NCBI GenBank assembly: GCA_016901755.1
Contig: JACJKV010000007.1
Span: 1 to 64,000, forward strand
Length of the DNA: 64,000 nt
Origin: Thomasclavelia spiroformis
Lineage (GTDB): Bacteria; Bacillota_I; Bacilli_A; Erysipelotrichales; Coprobacillaceae
Direction: 5' to 3'
The translations under genes were made by a program, and so were the position numbers. This document shows, one piece after another, positions 56,767 through 64,000 of this stretch (positions are counted from its first letter, which is position 1; every line of letters begins with the position of its first letter). The notes beneath the pieces are model-generated. The model did no database searches, had not been told where the DNA came from, and saw nothing but the letters and a program-made list of their open reading frames with translations.

Positions 56767-57371
56767 AGAAGATCACGGTAGGGAAAACCAGTCGTAAAAA
56801 TTTGCGCCGTCTTTATATTATTTATGCGGTTTTGATGCTATTATTATTGCCTTATCTGGCTGTATCTGTTTTATTTGATATGACCGAACTGAAACTGTTA
56901 ATGATCCTGTTTTTGCTGTTAGTCATATTGGTGTTTACTCTGATCATTCCAGGACTGTCATATTTAGGATCGATCTGGGAAGTTGATGAGCATTATTTTC
57001 GTCATATTGTTTTTAACAGTTATCTGGATAAATGTCGAATGTTTTATCATCGTCCTTATGCAGGTAATCATGTTGCTTTAAAACTGAAAAATATAGATTA
57101 TATTATTGTTGACCATTATTGTCGTGTGAAGTATCCTTCTCGTTTTCTTTACAGTGATGCGGGCTATCCAGTAGTTATCAGATTTTATATGCAGGATGGT
57201 TCTCAATATCAGTTTGAAAAGATGTTAAGTGATGATCGACAGACAACGATAGCGGCTTTTACCTGGATGAAAAAACGTGGGGTACGCATCATTGATAAGC
57301 ATCATATTTTAGCAGCCTATCAGCAAGGGCTTCATCTCCAGCAGTATTTAAAGGAGATCAGCCATGATTAG
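56763..57371 (+). CDS. Membrane protein of unknown function
   Basis: 202 aa. Two hydrophobic segments (about 17-37 and 43-66) followed by a soluble domain with ITV-type strands (ALKLKNIDYIIVDHYCRVKYPSRFLY and VIRFYMQDGSQYQFE), resembling PH-like membrane-associated folds. Overlaps both neighbours (4 and 8 nt), so it is probably functionally tied to them. Confidence 0.7.
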   Translation: MKKITVGKTSRKNLRRLYIIYAVLMLLLLPYLAVSVLFDMTELKLLMILFLLLVILVFTLIIPGLSYLGSIWEVDEHYFRHIVFNSYLDKCRMFYHRPYAGNHVALKLKNIDYIIVDHYCRVKYPSRFLYSDAGYPVVIRFYMQDGSQYQFEKMLSDDRQTTIAAFTWMKKRGVRIIDKHHILAAYQQGLHLQQYLKEISHD

Positions 57372-58014
57372 GGTCACACTTATTTCCAAACATTATGCTT
57401 CTTTTGCTAAAATGATTTCTGAGTTTTTGGAAAGCCAGAACATAGAATTTGTTTTATCTAATTATCGACACCAAAGTATCCAGGATCTTTATTTCATTGA
57501 AATTGAAAAAAAAGAAGATCTGGCAATTGCTGATCATTTACGTCGTTTAGACAGCACATTGATATATATTATTGGTCCTCATGATTTTGATCTGGTCAGA
57601 TATTGTCTGACTTTATCAACAGATCTTTATTTTGTCAGGGAAGAGTTGCCTTTTCAGCTGCAGAAATATGCTGATTTGATCAAAAGACAGATTCATCTTC
57701 GCTTTCGATATTATATTTATCATCATAAGGGCATGACCATGAAAATAAGAATATCACAGATTTATTACGTGGAGTCATTGAGGCATATGCTGATCATTCA
57801 TTCTATTAATGGTGAAATGTCACAGCGTAAGCCACTTAGTCAGTTTTTAAAGGAATTGGATGTTCAGGATTTTATTCAGATTCATAAATCCTACGCTGTA
57901 AATCAAAAATATATCAAGGTCATCACTGCCAGTCAGGTCGTCTTAAAAGATGACACGGTATTACCCATAGGGCGCAATTATAAAAATAACTTAAAAAATA
58001 AACAGGAAATGTGA
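57364..58014 (+). CDS. LytTR-type DNA-binding regulator with degenerate receiver
   Basis: 216 aa. C-terminal LytTR domain (about 115-212: MKIRISQIYYVESLRHMLIIHSING ... DFIQIHKSYAVNQKYIKVI). The N-terminal 110 residues have the size and strand order of a response-regulator receiver, but the acidic pair is missing (VTLISKHY) and the phospho-acceptor place in the usual F-L-D-I reads F-I-E-I, an Asp-to-Glu change. No histidine kinase is nearby. Likely phosphorylation-independent. Confidence 0.85.
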   Translation: MIRVTLISKHYASFAKMISEFLESQNIEFVLSNYRHQSIQDLYFIEIEKKEDLAIADHLRRLDSTLIYIIGPHDFDLVRYCLTLSTDLYFVREELPFQLQKYADLIKRQIHLRFRYYIYHHKGMTMKIRISQIYYVESLRHMLIIHSINGEMSQRKPLSQFLKELDVQDFIQIHKSYAVNQKYIKVITASQVVLKDDTVLPIGRNYKNNLKNKQEM

Positions 58015-58032
58015 TTCAACATATTCCTGTTT
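58000..58032. terminator. Shared terminator between LytTR gene and ABC permease gene
   Basis: AAACAGGAA and TTCCTGTTT with a 15-nt loop, then ATTTTC on the plus side. It serves the convergent pair. Confidence 0.55.
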
Positions 58033-58747
58033 ATTTTCTTTTGTTTTGATATATATGAAAGATGGATAAAAGTATCCAGATGATGATGACCATATCAATG
58101 GTCAAGGCAAAAATAGCAGCAGTATCGATATTGATACGTGCCAAATACAGTTCTTTACCAATACCATTTGCTGAAGAAACAAATATTTCCGACATGACAC
58201 CGACCTTAATGCTAAGAGGGATACAGGTATCAACTGCCGCATTAATATGATGTCTGATCAAAGGCAGATACACTTTAGTGACATTATACAGCATAGGATG
58301 ATGATAAAGAATAATAACATCCTTAAGATCCTGATCAATACCTTTTAAACCATGCAGACAGTTTGTATAAAAGACAGGAAACAGCATCATGACAATAATG
58401 ATCATTAAAGCTGTTTTACTGGAAAACCATACCAGTAGAATAATAATATAGGAGATTTGCGGTATGGTCTGAAAAAAAGCAACAATAGGCGACAGATTAG
58501 CTTCAATATACTGATGATCATAGGATGCAAAGGCCAAAGTGATCCCTATTAAACTGGCAATGATCAATCCTGCTATGATTCTCAACAAAGTATATAGCAG
58601 GGATATATAAAACTGTATATTCTGGCCATATGCCATCATTTTAGCCAGTACTTCTGCTGGATAGGGAATGATGACCTGTCGGTTTACTGTCATAGCGAAA
58701 CACTGCCACATGATGATAAGAATAATAAAGGGAAAGATTTTTTTCAT
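58031..58747 (-). CDS. ABC transporter permease (SsuC/TauC-like)
   Basis: 238 aa, six hydrophobic segments, with the inner-membrane binding-protein-dependent permease motif near VMSEIFVSSANGIGKELYLA (variant EAA loop). It overlaps the substrate-binding protein gene by 1 nt. The cognate ATPase gene is not in the window. Confidence 0.85.
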   Translation of the reverse strand: MKKIFPFIILIIMWQCFAMTVNRQVIIPYPAEVLAKMMAYGQNIQFYISLLYTLLRIIAGLIIASLIGITLAFASYDHQYIEANLSPIVAFFQTIPQISYIIILLVWFSSKTALMIIIVMMLFPVFYTNCLHGLKGIDQDLKDVIILYHHPMLYNVTKVYLPLIRHHINAAVDTCIPLSIKVGVMSEIFVSSANGIGKELYLARINIDTAAIFALTIDMVIIIWILLSIFHIYQNKRK

Positions 58748-59646
58748 TATTTCATCATATCTTTACTGAATTCAATATTATATAATTTTAAAAACTGTTT
58801 AACCTGATCCTGACAGTCTTCAATATCACTGTAATGCAGATTCTGACGTTCAATTGTTTTTTCAACGATTGCCTGAGCTGGCAGACCTAAAGTATCAGTT
58901 CCAACTTTTTCTAAATACTGACCAAGTTCTTTATAGTCTCCATTAGTAAATTCATCGATTTTACTGATCAGCTGAGAACAGTTAGTACCTTCTTTGACAA
59001 ATACAGTAGCCTGAGGATATCCATCTTCACCGTATTCTTTCTGCAGATCTTTAATAATTGATAAAGTCAGTCCATTTTCTTTAGCCTTGGCAATAGTTGC
59101 GGTTGCTAATGGTTCCGCCAGCATACCTACACTGGCTTTAGATGATAATAACTGCTGCTGTACCAATGTGGCACTGTTATAATATTGTGGCGTTAAAGTT
59201 GTATCGATCTTGACATGATCATAGATCATTCCCGGAACAGCTCCCTGACCAAATAAAGCAATTTCACCTTCACCCTGTAGTGCCTCTTCGCTGGTACCCA
59301 CAAGATACAGATTGCCCCATGTTAATACGCCAGCCATTTTATAATCGCTTTGTTTACTGGCAATCAGTTTTGCACCTACGTTAATAGGAGCGATAATTAC
59401 ATTATATTCACTGTCAGCTTTAGACAGTTCAGCTACCAGCTGATCACTGCCATCCACAAAATCAATTTTTCCCTCTTTGGTGACATCTTCATAAACACTG
59501 ACCAGGGATAAACTCGGTGCACCGGTTGGACAGATGATCTTGAGCGTATCGTCTTTATCCGGTTGTTCTTTTTCACTGTTGGATGTACATCCAGCTACTG
59601 ATACAATCATCAGTAAACTTAAAATTAAACGACATATTTTTTTCAT
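58747..59646 (-). CDS. ABC substrate-binding lipoprotein (SsuA/ThiY-like)
   Basis: 299 aa from ATG 59646 (AAGGAG 9 bases upstream). Lipoprotein signal ending V-A-G-C. Two-lobe periplasmic-binding fold of the NMT1/SsuA type: LKIICPTGAPSLSLVSVYED, ALFGQGAVPG and VGMLAEPLATATIAKAK. Ligand unknown. It follows the TM1266-type regulator gene by 27 bp, so it is probably in the same transcript. Confidence 0.88.
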   Translation of the reverse strand: MKKICRLILSLLMIVSVAGCTSNSEKEQPDKDDTLKIICPTGAPSLSLVSVYEDVTKEGKIDFVDGSDQLVAELSKADSEYNVIIAPINVGAKLIASKQSDYKMAGVLTWGNLYLVGTSEEALQGEGEIALFGQGAVPGMIYDHVKIDTTLTPQYYNSATLVQQQLLSSKASVGMLAEPLATATIAKAKENGLTLSIIKDLQKEYGEDGYPQATVFVKEGTNCSQLISKIDEFTNGDYKELGQYLEKVGTDTLGLPAQAIVEKTIERQNLHYSDIEDCQDQVKQFLKLYNIEFSKDMMK

Positions 59647-59673
59647 ATTCATATTCTCCTTATAATCCATTCA

Positions 59674-59919
59674 TTAGCGGTTTGAATAAATTGTTTTTGA
59701 ACTGATTCCTTTCAATCTGCCAATTTTTCCAGATAAGGCATTGATCGTATCCTGGGGACCGTCCATCGCGATAGAAATAATATTGATTTTTTTCTGGCGA
59801 TAAGGAATTCCCATACGACCAATGATATAATCTCCATATTCATGCAGCAGACTGTTTAAGGCACTGACAGACTCGATATCTTCAATAATAATGCCAATAA
59901 TAGCTATTTTTGTTTCCAT
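59674..59919 (-). CDS. TM1266-type iron-only hydrogenase system regulator
   Basis: 81 aa from ATG 59919 behind AAGGAGA. Small ACT-like fold of the TM1266 family: KIAIIGIIIEDIESVSALNSLLHEYGDYIIGRMGIPY then ISIAMDGPQDTINALSGKIGRL. These proteins accompany [FeFe] hydrogenase and maturase genes. Precise role unknown; a ligand-binding or NikR-like regulatory function is presumed. Confidence 0.9.
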   Translation of the reverse strand: METKIAIIGIIIEDIESVSALNSLLHEYGDYIIGRMGIPYRQKKINIISIAMDGPQDTINALSGKIGRLKGISSKTIYSNR

Positions 59920-59932
59920 ATGATTCTCCTTT

Positions 59933-59963
59933 ATTAAAAACAGCCACGAATTCATCGTGGCTG
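59933..59963 (-). terminator. Terminator between hydA and the TM1266-type gene
   Basis: On the minus strand CAGCCACGA, TGAAT, TCGTGGCTG, TTTTTAAT. It lies just before the TM1266 ribosome site, so downstream genes get reduced read-through. A second hairpin without T run, CCTGATTTC/GAAATCAGG, lies at 60035-60057. Confidence 0.8.
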
Positions 59964-60063
59964 AATGAATTCTCGCTTTCATCAAAGATAACTTATGATG
60001 TCAGATTGATTGATTATTCATATTTGTTTTCTTTCCTGATTTCAAATGGAAATCAGGCAGAAG

Positions 60064-61815
60064 TTAAAACTGATACTTATCTTTTTTTGTATATTTTGTG
60101 TGCAGCAGATGATGTGCTTTTTCACTGTTTGGTTTACCCAGAAAATCTTTATATAATTTCTGGATCTGAGAGTTTTTATGCGATTTTCTGACCGGTAAAT
60201 GAATATCTTCATCATATAAAGCTTTGGCACGAGCACTCTTATAATCAAAGCCACTGTTACGAGTCAACGCATTGATATAAGGCTGTCCACCACCATTGAC
60301 ACAGCCACCAGGACATCCCATAATTTCAATAAAATGATATTTAGATGTTCCATTTCTGATATCTTCCAGTAATGGCTTAGCCATTGCCATAGAGTGAACA
60401 ACAGCAACATTAATGGTTTGATCTCCAATCTGCAGTGAAGCTTCTTTCAGTCCTACTTCACCACGGACCTGATGATATTCGATCTGATTGAGATCTTCGC
60501 CGGTAACCACATCGACAACTGTTCTTAATGCTGCTTCCATGACTCCACCTGATGCTCCAAAAATAACACCAGCTCCGGTATATTCACCGAAAAGATCCTG
60601 ATCGAAATCATCATCTTTCAGATCTTTAAAGTTAATACCAAACATTTTGATCAGTTTTGCCAGTTCTCTGGTAGTCAAAACTGCATCGACATCCTGCAGC
60701 TGATCAACTTTATTTTCAGGTCTGATTTTTTCTCCTTTTTTGGCAGTACATGGCATGATCGAAACAACATAGATGTTTTTTGGATCCAGATTGTTGATCT
60801 TAGCGAAATATGATTTGATCATTGCTCCCAGCATCATATGTGGAGATTTACATGTTGATAAATGATCCAGCAGATCTGGGAATTCATGTTCTGCATAATT
60901 GATCCATCCTGGAGAACATGAAGTGATCATTGGTAAAACACCATCATGACTTAATCTGTCTAAGAATTCATAACCTTCTTCCATGATAGTTAAGTCAGCA
61001 CCGAAGTTTGTATCATAGACCTTATCAAAACCAACAAGTTTTAAAGCGTGTACCATTTTTCCAGTAACACGAGTACCAATTGGCATACCAAATTCTTCAC
61101 CTAAGGCTGCTCTTACAGCTGGTGCAGTTTGCACAACGACATATTTATTTGGATCGTTTAAAGCATCAATGACATCATGTACTTCTTCTTTTTCATGCAG
61201 CGCACCAACTGGACAGACGTTAATACATTGACCGCATTGCATACAGTCAACATCAGCTAGTGATTTATCATAAACTGGACCAACTTTTGTTTTGAAACCA
61301 CGATTCATATAGCCTAGAATACCCAGGCCCTGATGCTTTTTGCAGGCAGCGATACAACGTCCGCACAATATACATTTTGATGTATTACGCACAACACCTG
61401 GTGAGACGATATCAAAAGTAGGTGTTGTTTTTTCACCTTCGAAGGCGTCTTCTCTAACCCCTAATTCCTGACACAGTTTCTGTAATTCACAGTTGGTATT
61501 ACGAATACATGACAGGCAGTCTTTGGAATGGTTAGAAACGATCAGTTCAATGACACGTCTTCTGGCATCTAAAGCACGTTTACTGTTAGTTTTGACTACC
61601 AGGCCTTCTCTTACGGGATAAACACAGGCAGCACACAGTGTTTTTGCTCCTTCTACTTCTACCTGACATACACGGCAAGCCCCAGTTCCGGTATAGTCTT
61701 TTAAGTAACATAAAGTAGGAATGTGAATGCCATTATTTTTCGCCACTTCCAGTATTGTCTGTCCTTCATAAGCTTCTACTTTACGATTATTGATCGTCAT
61801 ATTGATTTTTGACAT
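60064..61815 (-). CDS. hydA: [FeFe] hydrogenase catalytic subunit
   Basis: 583 aa, behind AGGAGG. N-terminal 2Fe-2S plant-type ferredoxin domain (CYLKDYTGTGACRVC), His-Cys3 cluster region (HSKDCLSCIRNTNC), two 4Fe-4S motifs (CILCGRCIAAC, CMQCGQCINVC), then the H-cluster domain with L1 TSCSPGW, L2 MPCTAKKGE and L3 MGCPGGCVNGG. All H-cluster cysteines are present. With HydB and HydC it forms the NAD(H)/ferredoxin bifurcating-type hydrogenase of fermentative anaerobes. Maturases HydEFG are not in the window. Confidence 0.97.
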   Translation of the reverse strand: MSKINMTINNRKVEAYEGQTILEVAKNNGIHIPTLCYLKDYTGTGACRVCQVEVEGAKTLCAACVYPVREGLVVKTNSKRALDARRRVIELIVSNHSKDCLSCIRNTNCELQKLCQELGVREDAFEGEKTTPTFDIVSPGVVRNTSKCILCGRCIAACKKHQGLGILGYMNRGFKTKVGPVYDKSLADVDCMQCGQCINVCPVGALHEKEEVHDVIDALNDPNKYVVVQTAPAVRAALGEEFGMPIGTRVTGKMVHALKLVGFDKVYDTNFGADLTIMEEGYEFLDRLSHDGVLPMITSCSPGWINYAEHEFPDLLDHLSTCKSPHMMLGAMIKSYFAKINNLDPKNIYVVSIMPCTAKKGEKIRPENKVDQLQDVDAVLTTRELAKLIKMFGINFKDLKDDDFDQDLFGEYTGAGVIFGASGGVMEAALRTVVDVVTGEDLNQIEYHQVRGEVGLKEASLQIGDQTINVAVVHSMAMAKPLLEDIRNGTSKYHFIEIMGCPGGCVNGGGQPYINALTRNSGFDYKSARAKALYDEDIHLPVRKSHKNSQIQKLYKDFLGKPNSEKAHHLLHTKYTKKDKYQF

Positions 61816-61827
61816 ATTTCTTTCCTC

Positions 61828-63621
61828 CTACTTTCTTGTGATGACATTAAAGTGACACGCTGACATACAGTTACCACATTTAATACATTTATCCTGGTCG
61901 ATGAAATATGGGACTTTACCAAGCTGACCAGAAATAGCATTGGCAGGACATTGTTTAGCACATAATCCGCATTTACGGCATTTATCAGCATCGATTTCAT
62001 ATGATAATAAGGCTTTACAAACCCCAGCAGGACATTTTTTATCAACAACATGAGCAATGTATTCATCTCTAAACTGTGATAAAGTAGACAGTACAGGATT
62101 TGGTGCACTTTGACCTAATCCACAAAGGGCTGTATCTTGAATGGTATGAGCTAACATTTCCAGTTCATCCAGTGTATCAAGGGTTCCTTTTCCATCACAG
62201 ATATCCTGCAACAGTTCGAGCATACGTTTGGTACCGATACGGCAAGGTGAACATTTTCCACACGATTCATCAACGATGAAATCCATATAGAATCTGGCAA
62301 CGTCAACCATACAGTTATCTTCGTCAAGAACGATCATTCCTCCTGAACCCATCATAGAACCAAGTTTTACCAGTTCATCAAAACCAATAGGGGTATCAAG
62401 CTGCTGTTCAGTCAGACATCCACCCGATGGTCCACCGGTCTGTACCGCTTTGAACTGTTTTCGATTAGGGCAGCCACCACCAATTTCATAGATGATTTCA
62501 CGTAATGTTGTTCCCATTGGAACTTCTACCAGACCAGTGTTGGTAATTTTACCTCCTAAGGCAAAAACCTTAGTACCAGGTGATGACTCAGTTCCAATTG
62601 ATCTGAACCACTTGGCACCATGCATAATGATCTGAGCGATATTAGCGTAGGTTTCAACATTGTTGATAATTGTTGGTTTTCCCCATACCCCTTTATGAGC
62701 AGGGAATGGAGGCTTAGGATGTGGCATACCACGTTCACCTTCGATTGACTGAATTAATGCTGTTTCTTCACCACAGACAAAGGCACCTGCTCCTAAACGA
62801 ATTTCAACATCAAAACTGAAATCTGTACCGAAGATGTTTTCACCTAAAAGTCCTAATTCTTTGGCCTGAGCAATAGCGTGTTTTAAACGTTCTACGGCAA
62901 TTGGATATTCGGCACGAATATAGATATAACCATAATTGGCACCAATGGCGTAGGCAGCAATGGCCATTGCTTCAATAACACTATGAGGATTTCCTTCAAG
63001 AATGGAACGGTCCATGAATGCACCAGGGTCACCTTCATCAGCATTACAGATGACATATTTTTCATTACCAGGTTCATTAAGAGCAAACTGCCATTTCATT
63101 CCAGTAGGGAAACCGCCCCCACCACGGCCTCTAAGACCGCTTTCTTTAATAACATCGACAACTTCCTGTGGTGTCATTTCGGTTAAAGCTTTTCCTAAAG
63201 CAAAATAACCATCCTTAGCAATATATTCCTGAATATTTTCAGGATCGATCACACCACAGTTGTGTAATGCAATACGTTTTTGTTTTTTATAAAAATTAGT
63301 ATGATTGATGTCATGAATTTCATTGGTTTCTTCATCGGATTCATTAAGCATCAGACGATGCACAGGACGTCCTTTGTAGAAATGTTCCATAACAATTTCT
63401 TTGACATCTTCAACTTTCACTGATTTATAAATAATATTATCTGGATAAATAGATACGTTAGGACCAACGCCGCATAGACCTAAACATCCTGTACGTAAAA
63501 CACTTATTTCATCCTGTAAACCTAATGATTTGATTTCAGCTTCAAAAGCTTCGATCAGTTCACCGGAATTACCGATGGTACAACCTGTACCAGCACATAC
63601 CAAGACCTGAATTCTTTCCAT
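61828..63621 (-). CDS. hydB: NADH-dependent [FeFe] hydrogenase NuoF-like subunit
   Basis: 597 aa. N-terminal thioredoxin-like 2Fe-2S domain (CAGTGCTIGNS ... GCLGLCG), NuoF core with FMN/NADH loop GLRGRGGGGFPTG and NADEGDPG, SCGKCSPCRIGTKRML 4Fe-4S site, and a C-terminal double 4Fe-4S ferredoxin (CRKCGLCAKQCPA, CIKCGNCMSACHF). It passes electrons between NAD(H) and HydA. 12 bp before hydA. Confidence 0.96.
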   Translation of the reverse strand: MERIQVLVCAGTGCTIGNSGELIEAFEAEIKSLGLQDEISVLRTGCLGLCGVGPNVSIYPDNIIYKSVKVEDVKEIVMEHFYKGRPVHRLMLNESDEETNEIHDINHTNFYKKQKRIALHNCGVIDPENIQEYIAKDGYFALGKALTEMTPQEVVDVIKESGLRGRGGGGFPTGMKWQFALNEPGNEKYVICNADEGDPGAFMDRSILEGNPHSVIEAMAIAAYAIGANYGYIYIRAEYPIAVERLKHAIAQAKELGLLGENIFGTDFSFDVEIRLGAGAFVCGEETALIQSIEGERGMPHPKPPFPAHKGVWGKPTIINNVETYANIAQIIMHGAKWFRSIGTESSPGTKVFALGGKITNTGLVEVPMGTTLREIIYEIGGGCPNRKQFKAVQTGGPSGGCLTEQQLDTPIGFDELVKLGSMMGSGGMIVLDEDNCMVDVARFYMDFIVDESCGKCSPCRIGTKRMLELLQDICDGKGTLDTLDELEMLAHTIQDTALCGLGQSAPNPVLSTLSQFRDEYIAHVVDKKCPAGVCKALLSYEIDADKCRKCGLCAKQCPANAISGQLGKVPYFIDQDKCIKCGNCMSACHFNVITRK

Positions 63622-63632
63622 GCTTTGTCCTC

Positions 63633-64000
63633 CTATTTCTTGTATTTTCCTACGGTATAGTCATCAATGACTTCATCGTGCATGAGATGTCTGGTTACGA
63701 TTTCTTTTGCTTTTTTCGAGTCGACCAGAACGTATGTTGTTTTATTGTCGTCTTTGTCAAAGACTTCAACGATAGGTTCCAGGGTACACATCCCAATACA
63801 TCCGGTCTGTAAAACTGTTACAGGAAGTTTTGCCTTAGCAACTTCTTCAACAATAGTATTTAACACGGGTCTGGCACCAGCGGCGATACCACATGTCGCC
63901 ATTCCTACAACAACACGGTATTTCTGATCATCATCCATACGCATTGACATTTTATTTTGCGCTGCGATTCTGATTTTTTTCAGATCTTCTAGTGATTTCA
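63633..64000 (-). CDS. hydC: Hydrogenase 2Fe-2S subunit (HydC/NuoE-like), cut by the window edge
   Basis: The frame runs to the window end: its first codon is probably an ATG whose A is base 64001, giving MKSLEDLKKIRIAAQNKMSMRMDDDQ and 123 aa. Thioredoxin-like 2Fe-2S domain with GMATCGIAAGA and TGCIGMC supplying four cysteines. It is shorter than NuoE-type HydC (about 150-160 aa) and is better called a stand-alone 2Fe-2S ferredoxin-domain subunit; a NuoE-like gene may follow outside. Confidence 0.85.
   Translation of the reverse strand, partial: KSLEDLKKIRIAAQNKMSMRMDDDQKYRVVVGMATCGIAAGARPVLNTIVEEVAKAKLPVTVLQTGCIGMCTLEPIVEVFDKDDNKTTYVLVDSKKAKEIVTRHLMHDEVIDDYTVGKYKK

Overview
This window is chromosomal DNA from a low-GC, endospore-forming member of the Bacillota. 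Spore genes (cotJABC, gpr, spoIIP), an acetylase-branch diaminopimelate operon, the glyS-dnaG-rpoD-trmK-nif3 cluster and an electron-bifurcating-type [FeFe] hydrogenase point to an anaerobic gut Firmicute. Gene style suggests an Erysipelotrichia (Coprobacillus/Thomasclavelia-like) relative; this placement is inference.

Region 1 (1-7.95 kb): five minus-strand tRNA genes are followed by a divergent cotJA-cotJB-cotJC spore-coat operon. cotJC is split after codon 65 by a 6,363-bp element (1122-7484). The element carries a large serine recombinase reading into its left end, a PD-(D/E)XK type IV restriction-like protein, a 56-aa small protein that could be the recombination directionality factor, and a class II Fic protein. 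Both junctions carry GAAGAAT, and the inner ends share an 8-bp inverted repeat. Precise excision would restore a 208-codon dimanganese-catalase-like CotJC in frame. This is the layout of sporulation intervening elements such as skin in sigK, and it is the most notable system here.

Region 2 (8-15.4 kb): a decayed marR-yczE pair, a lipoprotein, and a GntR(YtrA)-controlled ABC cluster reading leftward.

Region 3 (15.4-24.1 kb): a YdcF protein, an HD hydrolase, an RpiR-type regulator with a GH1 glycosidase, a copper operon (copA fused in frame to a copZ-like domain, then csoR, with a CsoR box) and an ABC-F protein.

Region 4 (24.3-35.6 kb): dapF-dapH-deacetylase-aminotransferase make meso-DAP/lysine by the acetylase branch. 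Then come a peptidase-containing ABC exporter, ybeY-cdd-era-recO, a YgiQ radical SAM protein, and an alpha/beta hydrolase fold protein that has lost its catalytic Ser and His.

Region 5 (35.7-52.8 kb): glyS-dnaG-rpoD-trmK-nif3, two Cof-type HAD phosphatases, a MATE exporter, then ispH, a YqfQ-like gene, a lone PTS IIB protein, a flavin-reductase-like protein, a DEAD-box helicase, nfo, a DUF2624-like gene, ispG, pepF and rpsT. Much of this resembles the B. subtilis yqf neighbourhood.

Region 6 (52.8-58 kb): gpr-spoIIP (with a hairpin over the spoIIP ribosome-binding site), a small membrane protein, fmt, and a four-gene run ending in a LytTR regulator with a degenerate receiver domain.

Region 7 (58-64 kb, minus strand): a trimeric [FeFe] hydrogenase (2Fe-2S subunit, NuoF-like subunit, HydA), a TM1266-type regulator, and a substrate-binding protein plus permease with no ATPase gene in the window. 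The 2Fe-2S subunit runs off the right edge by about one base.
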